From NCBI GenBank assembly GCA_964603125.1, contig CAZRUA010000064.1:1-20146 (forward strand): a DNA stretch of 20,146 bases, written 5' to 3'. Both the position numbers and the translations under genes were made by a program. The stretch is from CAZRUA01 sp964603125. Its GTDB lineage: Bacteria > Bacteroidota > Bacteroidia > B-17B0 > Aurantibacillaceae. Positions 1 through 7,102 of the stretch are shown here, in pieces. Positions within the stretch are counted from its first letter, which is position 1. The number at the start of each line of letters is the position of its first letter. The notes below the pieces were generated by a model that saw only the letters and a program-made list of their open reading frames with translations, searched no databases and was not told the DNA's origin.

Positions 1-2
1 GG

Positions 3-644
3 CAGACATATACAAATACACCATTAAGACAAAAAAAAACCATTCAAGTTACCAATACTAAAACCAGCGAGTATTCGCCTATGCTTACACCTGATAAAAA
101 AAACATATCGGTTGTTATGGTGGAAGAAGACAGTACACAACGTGTTTGGACATTTGATTTAAACGGTCAAAATCAAAAAGTAATTACTCCTTTACAAGAT
201 TCAATTGGTTACTACGCTTGGTTATCAAACGATAGTATGTTGTTTTATAAACTAACCGCTCCACATTCTTTACACGCTTACCAACTAAGCAGCAATAAGG
301 ACAATTGGTTGTGCAACTCTCCTACTCGTGCATTTAAACCCACACACTACAAAAATGAGTTTTTTTATGTGATGAAAAACGGTGATAAAAACGAAGTTAG
401 ATTATACAATAGTGTGGTAAAAAAATCGGAATTACTTTGTGTAACAGGCACCGAAAACGAAGATTTTATTTGGGAAAGAGGAATTGGTTTAATTAAATCG
501 GAAGGAAGTAAATTAATGCGTTACGACAAAAACTTGGCTACATGGTTAGAGTTATGCGATTTATCGAGTTTTGGAATTAAGAAAATAACTCGTTTTGCAA
601 TAAGTGGAAATGGAAAGAATTTAGCTGTGGTATCGAATAATTAG
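3..644 (+). CDS. TolB-like beta-propeller protein, 3' portion (5' truncated by window)
   Basis: The frame is open from the window edge, so the first ATG at 81 is internal and the true start lies outside. About 213 residues are visible, ending with TAG at 642-644. The protein shows PD40/WD40-like blade spacing: short stretches such as VWTFDLNGQNQKVI, HAYQLSSNKDNW and VRLYNSVVKKSELL alternate with segments such as ISGNGKNLAVV. This is the usual pattern of TolB-like six-bladed propellers, which in Bacteroidota are mostly periplasmic or secreted and bind proteins or peptides. The signal peptide and any N-terminal enzymatic domain would be upstream and cannot be seen. Propeller fold: fairly likely. 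Specific function: unknown. Confidence 0.75.
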   Translation, partial: QTYTNTPLRQKKTIQVTNTKTSEYSPMLTPDKKNISVVMVEEDSTQRVWTFDLNGQNQKVITPLQDSIGYYAWLSNDSMLFYKLTAPHSLHAYQLSSNKDNWLCNSPTRAFKPTHYKNEFFYVMKNGDKNEVRLYNSVVKKSELLCVTGTENEDFIWERGIGLIKSEGSKLMRYDKNLATWLELCDLSSFGIKKITRFAISGNGKNLAVVSNN

Positions 645-703
645 TTGAGAAAATTTATGGTTCCTAGGATTCAAGAAGTAAGACTAAAAGTTGTGAGCGC
701 TGG

Positions 704-731
704 GAAGCAAGATTTAAGAAGCAAGATTTAA
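704..731. repeat. 14-bp perfect tandem duplication
   Basis: The unit GAAGCAAGATTTAA occurs twice back to back (704-717 and 718-731) in the gap before the acetyltransferase gene. The preceding bases (gattcaagaagtaagac) look like a more degenerate version. Likely a slipped-strand duplication; no regulatory role can be supported. Confidence 0.8.
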
Positions 732-758
732 AAGTTAGATAAAGAATATCAAATACAA

Positions 759-1202
759 ATGAACAAGGAAAACTACTTCATATCAACCGATAAATTTATG
801 TTGGATAAAACCATGATTCAACATTATTTGGCTAACGAAAGCTATTGGGCTGAAGGAATTCCGATGAGTTTGGTTGAAAAAAGAATTAACCATTCGTTGA
901 ATTTTGGAGTTTATACCCTTGATAAAAAACAAGTAGCTTACGCAAGAGTAATCACTGATTACACTTCATTTGCATACTTATGTGATGTTTTTGTTTTAAC
1001 AGAGCATAGAAAAAAAGGCTTAAGCAAAATGCTCATGAAAGCAGTTTTAGAATATCCTGACTTTAAAGATATACGCAAATTTTTATTAGCTACTTTAGAT
1101 GCACATGGCTTATACACTCAATTTGGTTTTACAGAATTGCCTCACCCCGAGCGATACTTAGAGAAAAAAGGTCCTAACGATTACAAACATCTTTCTGAGT
1201 GA
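759..1202 (+). CDS. GNAT family N-acetyltransferase
   Basis: A 147-residue protein of normal length for a single-domain GNAT enzyme, which transfers an acetyl group from acetyl-CoA to an amine. Motif A is seen as DVFVLTEHRKKGLSKMLM (about residues 76-93), with HRKKGLSK standing for the Q/RxxGxG/A pyrophosphate loop. The C-terminal DAHGLYTQFGF (about 114-124) is the usual GNAT motif B region (Y/FxxxGF). The substrate cannot be read from the sequence; the layout resembles small cytosolic acetyltransferases annotated as acting on amines or small molecules. The start ATG at 759 is preceded by AT-rich sequence without a Shine-Dalgarno site, normal for this phylum. The stop overlaps the GTG start of the membrane protein gene, so the two are probably cotranscribed. 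Confidence 0.9.
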   Translation: MNKENYFISTDKFMLDKTMIQHYLANESYWAEGIPMSLVEKRINHSLNFGVYTLDKKQVAYARVITDYTSFAYLCDVFVLTEHRKKGLSKMLMKAVLEYPDFKDIRKFLLATLDAHGLYTQFGFTELPHPERYLEKKGPNDYKHLSE

Positions 1203-2710
1203 TCATTGCAGCGCTATACATAATTGTTTTCTCGTTTATCATTTTAAAAGTAAATTTTTTTGAAGACGATGTTGTATCGCGTAAATGGATATTGATAAGT
1301 TTTGCCGCTAAACTAATAGCAGGCTTTGCACTCACTTATATTTACACCGCTTATTACACCGACAGAAATACCGCTGATATTTTTAAATACTACGACGACT
1401 CGAAAATCATTTACAAAGCCGCTTTTGAATCTCCATTAGATTATCTTAAAATGATTACGGGCATTGGTAACGATAATCAACATTTTAACGAAACCTATTA
1501 TGCTCATATGAATCACTGGACAAGGAGATTCGACACCTTGATGTATAATGATAACCACACCATCATTCGTTTCAACGCTATTGTGATGTTGTTCTCCTTT
1601 GGAAGTTTTCATGTACACACTGTTTTTATGTGCTTTCTTTCATTAATAGGTTTGGCAGCACTTTACAAAGCTTTTAAACGTTTTTTTAAAGGTAAAGAGC
1701 TTCTTTCCTTTTTATTGATCTGTTTTAGTCCAAGTGTATTACTTTGGGGAAGTGGTGTTTTAAAAGAAGGTTTACTTTTTTTAGCACTAGGTTTTTTATT
1801 TTACGGTTTCTTTCGTTTTACGCACAAAGAAGGGAATGCTCTTAAAAATCTATTACTCGTTGCTTTGGCTATATTTTTATTATTGGTAAACAAATACTAT
1901 TTACTAGTGGTTTTGTTTCCTTCGCTAATAGCTTACTTTATAGTAGAAAAAATTCAAGTGAAAAAACTAAGTCTTGTTACTTACCTTATCTGCAATTTTG
2001 GTTTAATTGTTTTGGGTATTACCATTAGTAACCAAATAAAAGAAAAAAGTATTTTAGAATCGTTTGTCATGAAACAACACGATTTTATTAATGTTGCCGA
2101 AGGAGGAGTATTTTTACAAAACGATTATAATTTTGTCCGAATTGCTCCCGAAAACAAAAAGTTTTTAGATACCATTGATGCTAATTCTTCTCCACAACAA
2201 TTTAGAATTAAAGCCAACAGTTATTATTATTACTGGCGCACACCCTATTTAGACGACACCTTATACATTAAAAACAGTTTAGATACCGCACAGTATCATT
2301 TAGTTTGGGATTTACCCAAAGCAGGAAGTATTATTCGCATTAAAAAACTAGAAGCCAATTATACTTCGTTTATAAAAGTTGCGCCACAAGCTATTTACAA
2401 TTGCTTAACAAAACCATTAAATATAAAAGGCAGTATGTTTGAGAAAATTGCAAGTCTTGAAAATATAATGATTTTAGGATTTCTTATACTTTGTATTTTT
2501 CTAGCAAAGTTGAATCAAATAAAAACAAATGTATTATGGCTTTGTGTGTTTAGCGTGTTGTTTTTATTTTTAATCATTGGTTACACCACGCCCGTTGCAG
2601 GTGCCATAGTAAGGTACAAAGCACCTTTGCTACCTTTATTACTTTTAATTGGTTTGAATTTATTAAACCCAGATTGGTTAAAGAAACTGCCTTTTAATAA
2701 AGTGAAGTGA
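1199..2710 (+). CDS. Polytopic inner-membrane protein (GT-C/Wzy polymerase-like, function unknown)
   Basis: 503 residues with roughly ten hydrophobic membrane segments, beginning with an N-terminal helix at 1-20 and continuing at about 30-52, 125-160, 165-215, 220-245, 255-275 and, after a soluble insert, 420-440, 446-467 and 470-490. A soluble loop (about 280-410) sits between the membrane blocks. The region with SPSVLLWGSGVLKEGLLF (about 175-193) resembles the W-SG-KE signature seen in EpsG/Wzy-like and other glycan polymerase or GT-C membrane proteins, so a role in surface polysaccharide handling is plausible but unproven. The start is GTG in a GTGA overlap with the acetyltransferase stop, which suggests translational coupling. 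No polysaccharide gene cluster is visible nearby. Confidence 0.85.
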   Translation: MIIAALYIIVFSFIILKVNFFEDDVVSRKWILISFAAKLIAGFALTYIYTAYYTDRNTADIFKYYDDSKIIYKAAFESPLDYLKMITGIGNDNQHFNETYYAHMNHWTRRFDTLMYNDNHTIIRFNAIVMLFSFGSFHVHTVFMCFLSLIGLAALYKAFKRFFKGKELLSFLLICFSPSVLLWGSGVLKEGLLFLALGFLFYGFFRFTHKEGNALKNLLLVALAIFLLLVNKYYLLVVLFPSLIAYFIVEKIQVKKLSLVTYLICNFGLIVLGITISNQIKEKSILESFVMKQHDFINVAEGGVFLQNDYNFVRIAPENKKFLDTIDANSSPQQFRIKANSYYYYWRTPYLDDTLYIKNSLDTAQYHLVWDLPKAGSIIRIKKLEANYTSFIKVAPQAIYNCLTKPLNIKGSMFEKIASLENIMILGFLILCIFLAKLNQIKTNVLWLCVFSVLFLFLIIGYTTPVAGAIVRYKAPLLPLLLLIGLNLLNPDWLKKLPFNKVK

Positions 2711-2834
2711 TTTAATTGTATTTCGATTTAACTTAAAAACACGAAAGAAATCTACTGATTTTGTTAGAATACTTAAAGATTAATAAATACAAAACATACA
2801 TAACCAAAGTGTTTCACACAAAACCGTTGTGCTA

Positions 2835-2914
2835 AATTCAAAGCTAATTTATTGAACCACCTAAGACACATAAGCGCACCTAAGTTTTATAAAGCATGTA
2901 AGCAGATAATTCTC
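2835..2914. repeat. Direct repeat, copy 1 of 2 (~80 bp)
   Basis: Matches 2965-3044 nearly base for base: both open with AATTCAAAGCTAATTTATTG, continue with CCACCTAAGACAC.TAAG and end in CAGATAATT.TCA. Differences are a few substitutions and one base of length. The copies are 130 bp apart. Inside, the octamer-like unit CACCTAAG recurs about three times. Non-coding. Confidence 0.9.
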
Positions 2915-2964
2915 ATACCAATTACTGTTTATCAGTTTTTTAAGACATGTAAATTTTACAGTTT

Positions 2965-3044
2965 AATTCAAAGCTAATTTATTGAACCACCTAAGACACC
3001 TAAGCGCACCTAAGTTTTTAAAGAATGTAACCAGATAATTTTCA
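2965..3044. repeat. Direct repeat, copy 2 of 2 (~80 bp)
   Basis: Second copy of the repeat at 2835-2914, one base shorter in the T-run after CACCTAAG. In this copy the internal motif is clearest: CACCTAAG, ACACCTAAG and CGCACCTAAG follow each other. Confidence 0.9.
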
Positions 3045-3126
3045 AATTAAGTTCTGGGCAATGTTTCTGTGATACCTACTAACTACAACCTATTAATCTT
3101 CCAACAATATACTGTGTGTTAGCCAT

Positions 3127-3252
3127 GTGACGGCGCGATGCAGCATGGCATGTGAATTTGTTTTTGTTAGATTAGCTTACGTTGCGAGGCTCGAAGAACG
3201 AGCAATTAGCTAATCTTACAAAATCAAAGAGAGCTATTGCTTTTGCCGTCAC
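3127..3252. repeat. Palindromic intergenic element with terminal and internal inverted repeats
   Basis: The ends are an exact 8-bp inverted repeat, GTGACGGC (3127-3134) and GCCGTCAC (3245-3252). Inside lies a 14-bp stem with one mismatch (3164-3177 with 3208-3221, core AGATTAGCT/AGCTAATCT), capped by a second hairpin GCTCG-AAGAA-CGAGC (3189-3203). It is less AT-rich than its surroundings. It looks like a small mobile or REP-like element; no transposase is present. Whether it is multi-copy cannot be tested here. Confidence 0.6.
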
Positions 3253-3264
3253 TTGATTTTTTGG

Positions 3265-3292
3265 TTACTTTTTTTATCAAGAAAAAAAGTAA
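3265..3292. terminator. A/T-rich stem-loop directly after the palindromic element
   Basis: TTACTTTTTTT (3265-3275), loop ATCAAG, AAAAAAAGTAA (3282-3292): an exact 11-bp stem made mostly of A-T pairs. It may act as a weak terminator between the convergent genes or simply be part of the repeated element. Low GC makes real termination doubtful. Confidence 0.3.
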
Positions 3293-3415
3293 AACAATAT
3301 AGAATCCAATTCTTTGAATTTACGTTTCTCTGAACAAGTCTTACGAAAAGCTCTGAGAGCGCTTCCGTTGATGAAGTTTTGAAAAAGCAAATTCCATTTT
3401 AAATTTTCATTTTTC

Positions 3416-3456
3416 AATTATCAATGATCAATATTGAAAATTTAGCATTGATAATT
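3416..3456 (-). terminator. Stem-loop downstream of the lipoprotein gene
   Basis: AATTATCAATG (3416-3426) pairs exactly with CATTGATAATT (3446-3456) around a 19-nt loop. It lies 38 bases past the minus-strand stop codon, where a terminator is expected. There is no GC-rich stem or clean T-run, so this could also be one of the common AT-rich intergenic palindromes. Confidence 0.35.
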
Positions 3457-3493
3457 GATGATTAAAAATGTTTTGAAAAAACAAGCCCTTCAA

Positions 3494-3922
3494 TTATTTC
3501 TCGTAAGCATCAATGCTTAATTCATTCGACTTTAAAAACTCAAAAGTAAAGGCGGGCGTTTCGTAGGTTTCAGTATCGCTGCCATCTTTAGCTACTGCGC
3601 TAGTAAGATTAAATTTAGCTTTGTACAAAGCGGCAATCTCATCTCGTTTTTCTTTATTAATATGCGAAACACTTAATGTAAGATAAAACTTATCTGCACC
3701 GCTATCGTTTTTAAATTTCTTCACGTTAATTAAAGTGTCAGCCGACTGGATGAACTTACCCTCACCATTGCTTAAATCAGCCATGGAATATTTATCCATA
3801 AATTTTTGGACTTGATTACTTGAGGTAAACATAAAAAAATCGTTTACCAAAGTGGTATCTTGTTGTTTAGCGCAAGAAACAAATATTGCCAAAGGCAAAA
3901 TAAAAAATAACTTTCTCATCAT
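3494..3922 (-). CDS. Small lipoprotein of unknown function
   Basis: 142 residues. The N-terminus MMRKLFFILPLAIFVSC carries a signal peptide with lipobox FVSC; Cys17 is the predicted lipidation site. In Bacteroidota such proteins are anchored in the inner or outer membrane. The mature part has a charged helix (NKEKRDEIAALYKAKF) and mixed alpha/beta sequence without a family I recognise. Either of the two adjacent ATGs could start translation. It stands alone on the minus strand, convergent with the upstream membrane protein gene and divergent from the palindrome-controlled operon. A promoter-like pair of elements sits just upstream. Confidence 0.85.
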   Translation of the reverse strand: MMRKLFFILPLAIFVSCAKQQDTTLVNDFFMFTSSNQVQKFMDKYSMADLSNGEGKFIQSADTLINVKKFKNDSGADKFYLTLSVSHINKEKRDEIAALYKAKFNLTSAVAKDGSDTETYETPAFTFEFLKSNELSIDAYEK

Positions 3923-3944
3923 TGAATAGATTATAATTATAAAT

Positions 3945-3975
3945 TAAAAATAGCATTTATTTACAACGAAGCAAA
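3945..3975 (-). promoter_or_regulatory. Bacteroidota-type promoter for the lipoprotein gene
   Basis: Reading the minus strand: TTTG (3975-3972), a 19-base spacer, then TATTTTTA (3952-3945), one mismatch from TAnnTTTG. The spacing matches the known Bacteroidota -33/-7 promoter, and the start codon at 3922 would follow a short leader. Confidence 0.45.
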
Positions 3976-3988
3976 ATCAAATACAATT

Positions 3989-4036
3989 CCCCCTTTGAAG
4001 AGCCTGTCCCGAAATGGATTCGGGAAGGCTAGGGGG
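3989..4036. repeat. Nested GC-richer hairpin element
   Basis: CCCCC (3989-3993) pairs with GGGGG (4032-4036); inside, AGCC (4001-4004) pairs with GGCT (4027-4030) and TCCCGAA (4007-4013) with TTCGGGA (4019-4025) around ATGGA. The stem is interrupted by small bulges. It lies between divergent genes, so it is unlikely to be a terminator. It looks like one of the short intergenic palindromic repeats common in this phylum. Confidence 0.65.
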
Positions 4037-4220
4037 ATGTTATTAGCACCTCCCTCCTATCATCAACAAACACAAACCTGCGTTAAAAAAACATCAAGGC
4101 AATATTAAATCTAATAATATTTTACAATGTTCATATCTTTTTGGGCTTCAAAACTGCTCAATATTTAGGTAAAAACTCCTTCCAAAACAAAACTTGATTA
4201 TCAACACTTTACTTAAAAAA

Positions 4221-4325
4221 CCAAGTAGTACTACCTGCCTTTTTCCAAGTAGTACTACCTGCTCATCCAAGTAGTACTACTTGGTTAATAAACCTGTTAA
4301 TAAGGCCTAAACCAAGTAGTAGCTG
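4221..4325. promoter_or_regulatory. Array of palindromic sites (3 full, 1 half), operator-like
   Basis: CCAAGTAGTACTACCTGC occurs at 4221-4238 and 4245-4262; CCAAGTAGTACTACTTGG, a perfect 18-bp palindrome, at 4267-4284; a half copy, CCAAGTAGTAGCTG, at 4312-4325. All full copies share the palindromic core GTAGTACTAC. Centre spacings of 24 and 22 bp put the three sites on about the same face of the helix. The array ends about 25-50 bp before the start of the secreted protein gene, the position of a regulatory region. Likely a cooperative binding site for a dimeric regulator; no regulator gene is in the window. Spacers of 4-6 bp exclude CRISPR. Confidence 0.6.
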
Positions 4326-4337
4326 TTTTTTTGGATG

Positions 4338-4344
4338 AAGGAGG
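4338..4344 (+). promoter_or_regulatory. Unusually strong Shine-Dalgarno sequence
   Basis: AAGGAGG lies 6 bases before an in-frame ATG at 4351, and the surrounding GAAGGAGGTTGATT is close to the full complement of the 16S 3' end. Other genes in this window lack such a site. It supports initiation at 4351, although the signal peptide would fit better from 4378. Confidence 0.5.
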
Positions 4345-4377
4345 TTGATTATGTTTGGAGAAAACAAACCCCTGATT

Positions 4378-6492
4378 ATGAAAAAACTTTACTTTCTACT
4401 CTTCATCTTAACGGTTTACACCAAACAAGCAACAAGCCAAACAGATTTAGAAGCCAAAGCTCCAACCTTGCAAATTGGCTTAGATGGCTTTTCCTTCGCA
4501 AAAGGAACATTAGATGCACAATTAATAATGGAGATTGTAGCGGAAAAACAAAAGGAAGTCAAAACAAAACTGATCCAAAATACTTTTTTGGCTAAGGTTG
4601 AAAATGCCGGCGGTACCATTTATTCATACACGGATAATGTGGTGCGAGAATTAGTGATGGAAAAAGACCAAAATGTACGTACAAAAAAAATCATGGAGAA
4701 TACCGTTAATCTCGTTTTTGTGACTACATTTTTAGACTATTACCTGAATAATTTAAGCGGCTCCAGTAAAACTCAGTTCGTTGAACTATGCAAAAATATG
4801 GGTTTTATAAAAGTATCAGATTCCCAAAAAATCACATTAAAAGAGCTTTTGAAGCAAATTGTAGATTATAAAAGAGATAACGATGATGTTTTTTCGGATA
4901 GCGAAGCTGTGAAATTTTTGGCTCTATTAATTGATATGGCAAGCGAAGCTGTTAGGCATGACGAAAAGTTAAAACAATTGGGCTTGATGCAAATCTCATA
5001 TTCGGAAACTTACCAATATAAAAATGAGTATCTGCGTTTGTTAGAAGATAGTGTTACGGATCCTGCAACAGGATTAAGCTCAAAACAACTAAAAAAATTA
5101 CCAACAAAGTACCAAAATTTAATTAAAGATTACGAAAGATCCGCAATAGATTCCGTAAAAATTGAAAAGACAGAAAAGGTTTATAAAGACATGTGTAATA
5201 CATTAGCTGTTATTACTAATCATATTGGCCAAATTAAATATTTAGTGGATGAGTTAACATATAGAAAAAATGACATTGATTTGTTTGAATCAGTTGGTAT
5301 GATTAAAACAGAATCAAGTTTTATTAAGGATAACTTATTTGTAAATATTAAAAAGGAATTTGATACAATTATTAAAAAGTTAGGTAATATGGATTACAGA
5401 AATGCGACTACGTTTCGAATTGACTCAACTTTGGTAAATGATAAAGTTACACTTGCAAAAATTAGTTTATACATAAACAAGGCTGAGAGTTATATTAAGA
5501 GTCACACTGGAAAATTTAATTCAGCTATTTTATCGGATATACTTTTTTCAATTAACAATGAGTTTATTCCCGAATTAGAAAAACAAAGTTACAGGCAAGA
5601 AGACATAATAAAACTAATTGATTCACTAAAAATTGTATGCAACTTAATATCAAATCAAATCAGGTCTTCCAGCGATTTCAAACTAAACTTTGATAAAGCA
5701 GAAAAATTTATATTGCTAGCTTCAAAACTTTACCAGTTTAACAATGCAAAAACAATTTCAGAATATCTGAATCTATTATCAGAGGTTACAGAAATAATGC
5801 CTGATGATAAAATTAAGAATGCTATGGGGACTGTGGTTTCCTTTGTTAAAGATTATACAATAATTGAGAAGAACGAAAATAATAAGGAAGTACTCAGTTT
5901 TAACGTTGAAAGCTTTTTAGTAAAACTACAAAGCATTAAACCATATAAAATGCGCCGTTGGCAATTGAATTTGACTGTGGGAATGAATAATGCTTTTTTC
6001 AATAGGGATTTCGTGATGAAAGACAGTTCAGTTGTGCGCAATTTATCATTTGCCGGTGAGAAAATTGGAGTTAAATACAAACTATGGGATTGGAATTTTT
6101 GGAAAACCAGAAACCCAGGCGAAACCTACAAAGTTGGGTGTAAAGAGTATACAAAGATTACCCCTCCAAAAGAGCCGGCTATAAGTAATTGGCATTTGTT
6201 AGCTTACGGTTCGGGGTTATTGTATAATCTAACGAATGCCAAAACAAACAAAAGTTTTAATATGCCTTTGGTAGGAGTTGGAACAGGACTAAGTTTTTAT
6301 AACGCATTAGATATGAATATAAGTTGGGGTGTGCCAATAATTGGCTCTCAAAACTGGAATTATATAAAGACACATAGCTTCGTTAATATTGGTTTTGATA
6401 TTCCATTTACCGAATACATCAATAAATTACAAGAAAAACGTAATGCAAACCAAACCCAAAAACAATTAAGCAAAGCAATACAGGCAAAATAA
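4378..6492 (+). CDS. Secreted helical protein with beta-barrel-like C-terminus, unknown function
   Basis: 704 residues from ATG 4378, which gives a clean signal peptide, MKKLYFLLFILTVYTKQATSQ. An in-frame ATG at 4351 behind a strong Shine-Dalgarno site would add nine residues, and both starts are possible. Residues about 25-530 are mostly charged helices with heptad-like spacing and no known domain. The last ~170 residues, from RRWQLNLTVGMNNAFF onward, are rich in alternating aromatic and small residues and Gly-turns (LLAYGSGLLYNLT, VGVGTGLSFYNALDMNISWG, FVNIGFDIPF), as in outer-membrane beta-barrel strands. It probably sits in the periplasm or outer membrane. It is the first gene after the palindrome array and is followed 36 bp later by the next gene. 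Confidence 0.85.
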   Translation: MKKLYFLLFILTVYTKQATSQTDLEAKAPTLQIGLDGFSFAKGTLDAQLIMEIVAEKQKEVKTKLIQNTFLAKVENAGGTIYSYTDNVVRELVMEKDQNVRTKKIMENTVNLVFVTTFLDYYLNNLSGSSKTQFVELCKNMGFIKVSDSQKITLKELLKQIVDYKRDNDDVFSDSEAVKFLALLIDMASEAVRHDEKLKQLGLMQISYSETYQYKNEYLRLLEDSVTDPATGLSSKQLKKLPTKYQNLIKDYERSAIDSVKIEKTEKVYKDMCNTLAVITNHIGQIKYLVDELTYRKNDIDLFESVGMIKTESSFIKDNLFVNIKKEFDTIIKKLGNMDYRNATTFRIDSTLVNDKVTLAKISLYINKAESYIKSHTGKFNSAILSDILFSINNEFIPELEKQSYRQEDIIKLIDSLKIVCNLISNQIRSSSDFKLNFDKAEKFILLASKLYQFNNAKTISEYLNLLSEVTEIMPDDKIKNAMGTVVSFVKDYTIIEKNENNKEVLSFNVESFLVKLQSIKPYKMRRWQLNLTVGMNNAFFNRDFVMKDSSVVRNLSFAGEKIGVKYKLWDWNFWKTRNPGETYKVGCKEYTKITPPKEPAISNWHLLAYGSGLLYNLTNAKTNKSFNMPLVGVGTGLSFYNALDMNISWGVPIIGSQNWNYIKTHSFVNIGFDIPFTEYINKLQEKRNANQTQKQLSKAIQAK

Positions 6493-6528
6493 ACTAACAC
6501 TTATTAAACACAACTAAAACCTAAACCC

Positions 6529-6990
6529 ATGAAACAATCACAACTAAACTTTATTGGGCTAACAACAATAGCCATTAAAACCGTAACTCAAGCTTATCCT
6601 AATGCATCCTTCCGTGGGGCAATTGGTAAATTAAATGGAGACTCCACAACAAATCCTCACGACATTACTGATTGGGATTTTAACTTTGGTGATGGGAAAG
6701 TTCCAGCCTGCATAAACATTCAAACCGAAGGTGAATGGGGTAATTTTGGAAGTCCAATTTACTCACAATCTCCAACAGGTGGCGAAGTTATTCCTTGGCC
6801 TATTGCTATGGATATTTCGGAAGCTACTGATTTATTAAGAGCTGCAGGCTATACACAAGCATTTAATGGCTTAACATTGCACTGGCCAATACACGACCCA
6901 AGTTACGGTCAACCTCTTTACATATTCTCCTTTGACGAAACATCTCCAATAGCTGTTGGCGTTTACAGGAAAGATGTATTTCCATTTTAA
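6529..6990 (+). CDS. Conserved-looking hypothetical protein (153 aa)
   Basis: Begins MKQSQLNFIGLTT at an ATG 36 bp after the preceding gene. There is no signal peptide or membrane segment. The sequence is compact, globular and rich in Trp, Pro and Gly, with DWDFNFGDGK, INIQTEGEWGNFG and LTLHWPIHDP, suggesting a small beta-rich fold. I do not recognise a family. It lies between the secreted protein and the decarboxylase on the same strand, so cotranscription is likely and a shared pathway is possible. The Asp/His/Trp clusters could bind a ligand or metal, but this is speculation. Confidence 0.75.
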   Translation: MKQSQLNFIGLTTIAIKTVTQAYPNASFRGAIGKLNGDSTTNPHDITDWDFNFGDGKVPACINIQTEGEWGNFGSPIYSQSPTGGEVIPWPIAMDISEATDLLRAAGYTQAFNGLTLHWPIHDPSYGQPLYIFSFDETSPIAVGVYRKDVFPF

Positions 6991-7102
6991 ATAATGTAAG
7001 TGTATTAATTATAAAAAAATCTCGCAACACATTAATTGAACTAAATATAAAACCGGAGAATGCCGAAAATCCGATTAAAGAGTAGGCACAAAAGAATTCA
7101 TT

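Larger units (their letters stand above)
2711..3493. other. 783-bp intergenic stretch rich in repeats, no gene
   Basis: No convincing reading frame on either strand. It separates the membrane protein gene (plus strand) from the convergent lipoprotein gene (minus strand). It holds an ~80-bp direct repeat (2835-2914 and 2965-3044), a ~125-bp palindromic element (3127-3252), an A/T stem-loop (3265-3292) and a hairpin (3416-3456). The first 120 bases contain nothing recognisable. Confidence 0.8.

Noticed and set aside
4221..4325. Short palindromic repeats as a possible CRISPR array
   Set aside because: Spacers are only 4-6 bp in the regular part, the repeat is an 18-bp palindrome, there are just three full copies, and no cas genes are nearby.
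4335..4595. 86-codon frame overlapping the start of the secreted protein gene
   Set aside because: It lies in another frame inside a much longer gene that has a clear signal peptide.
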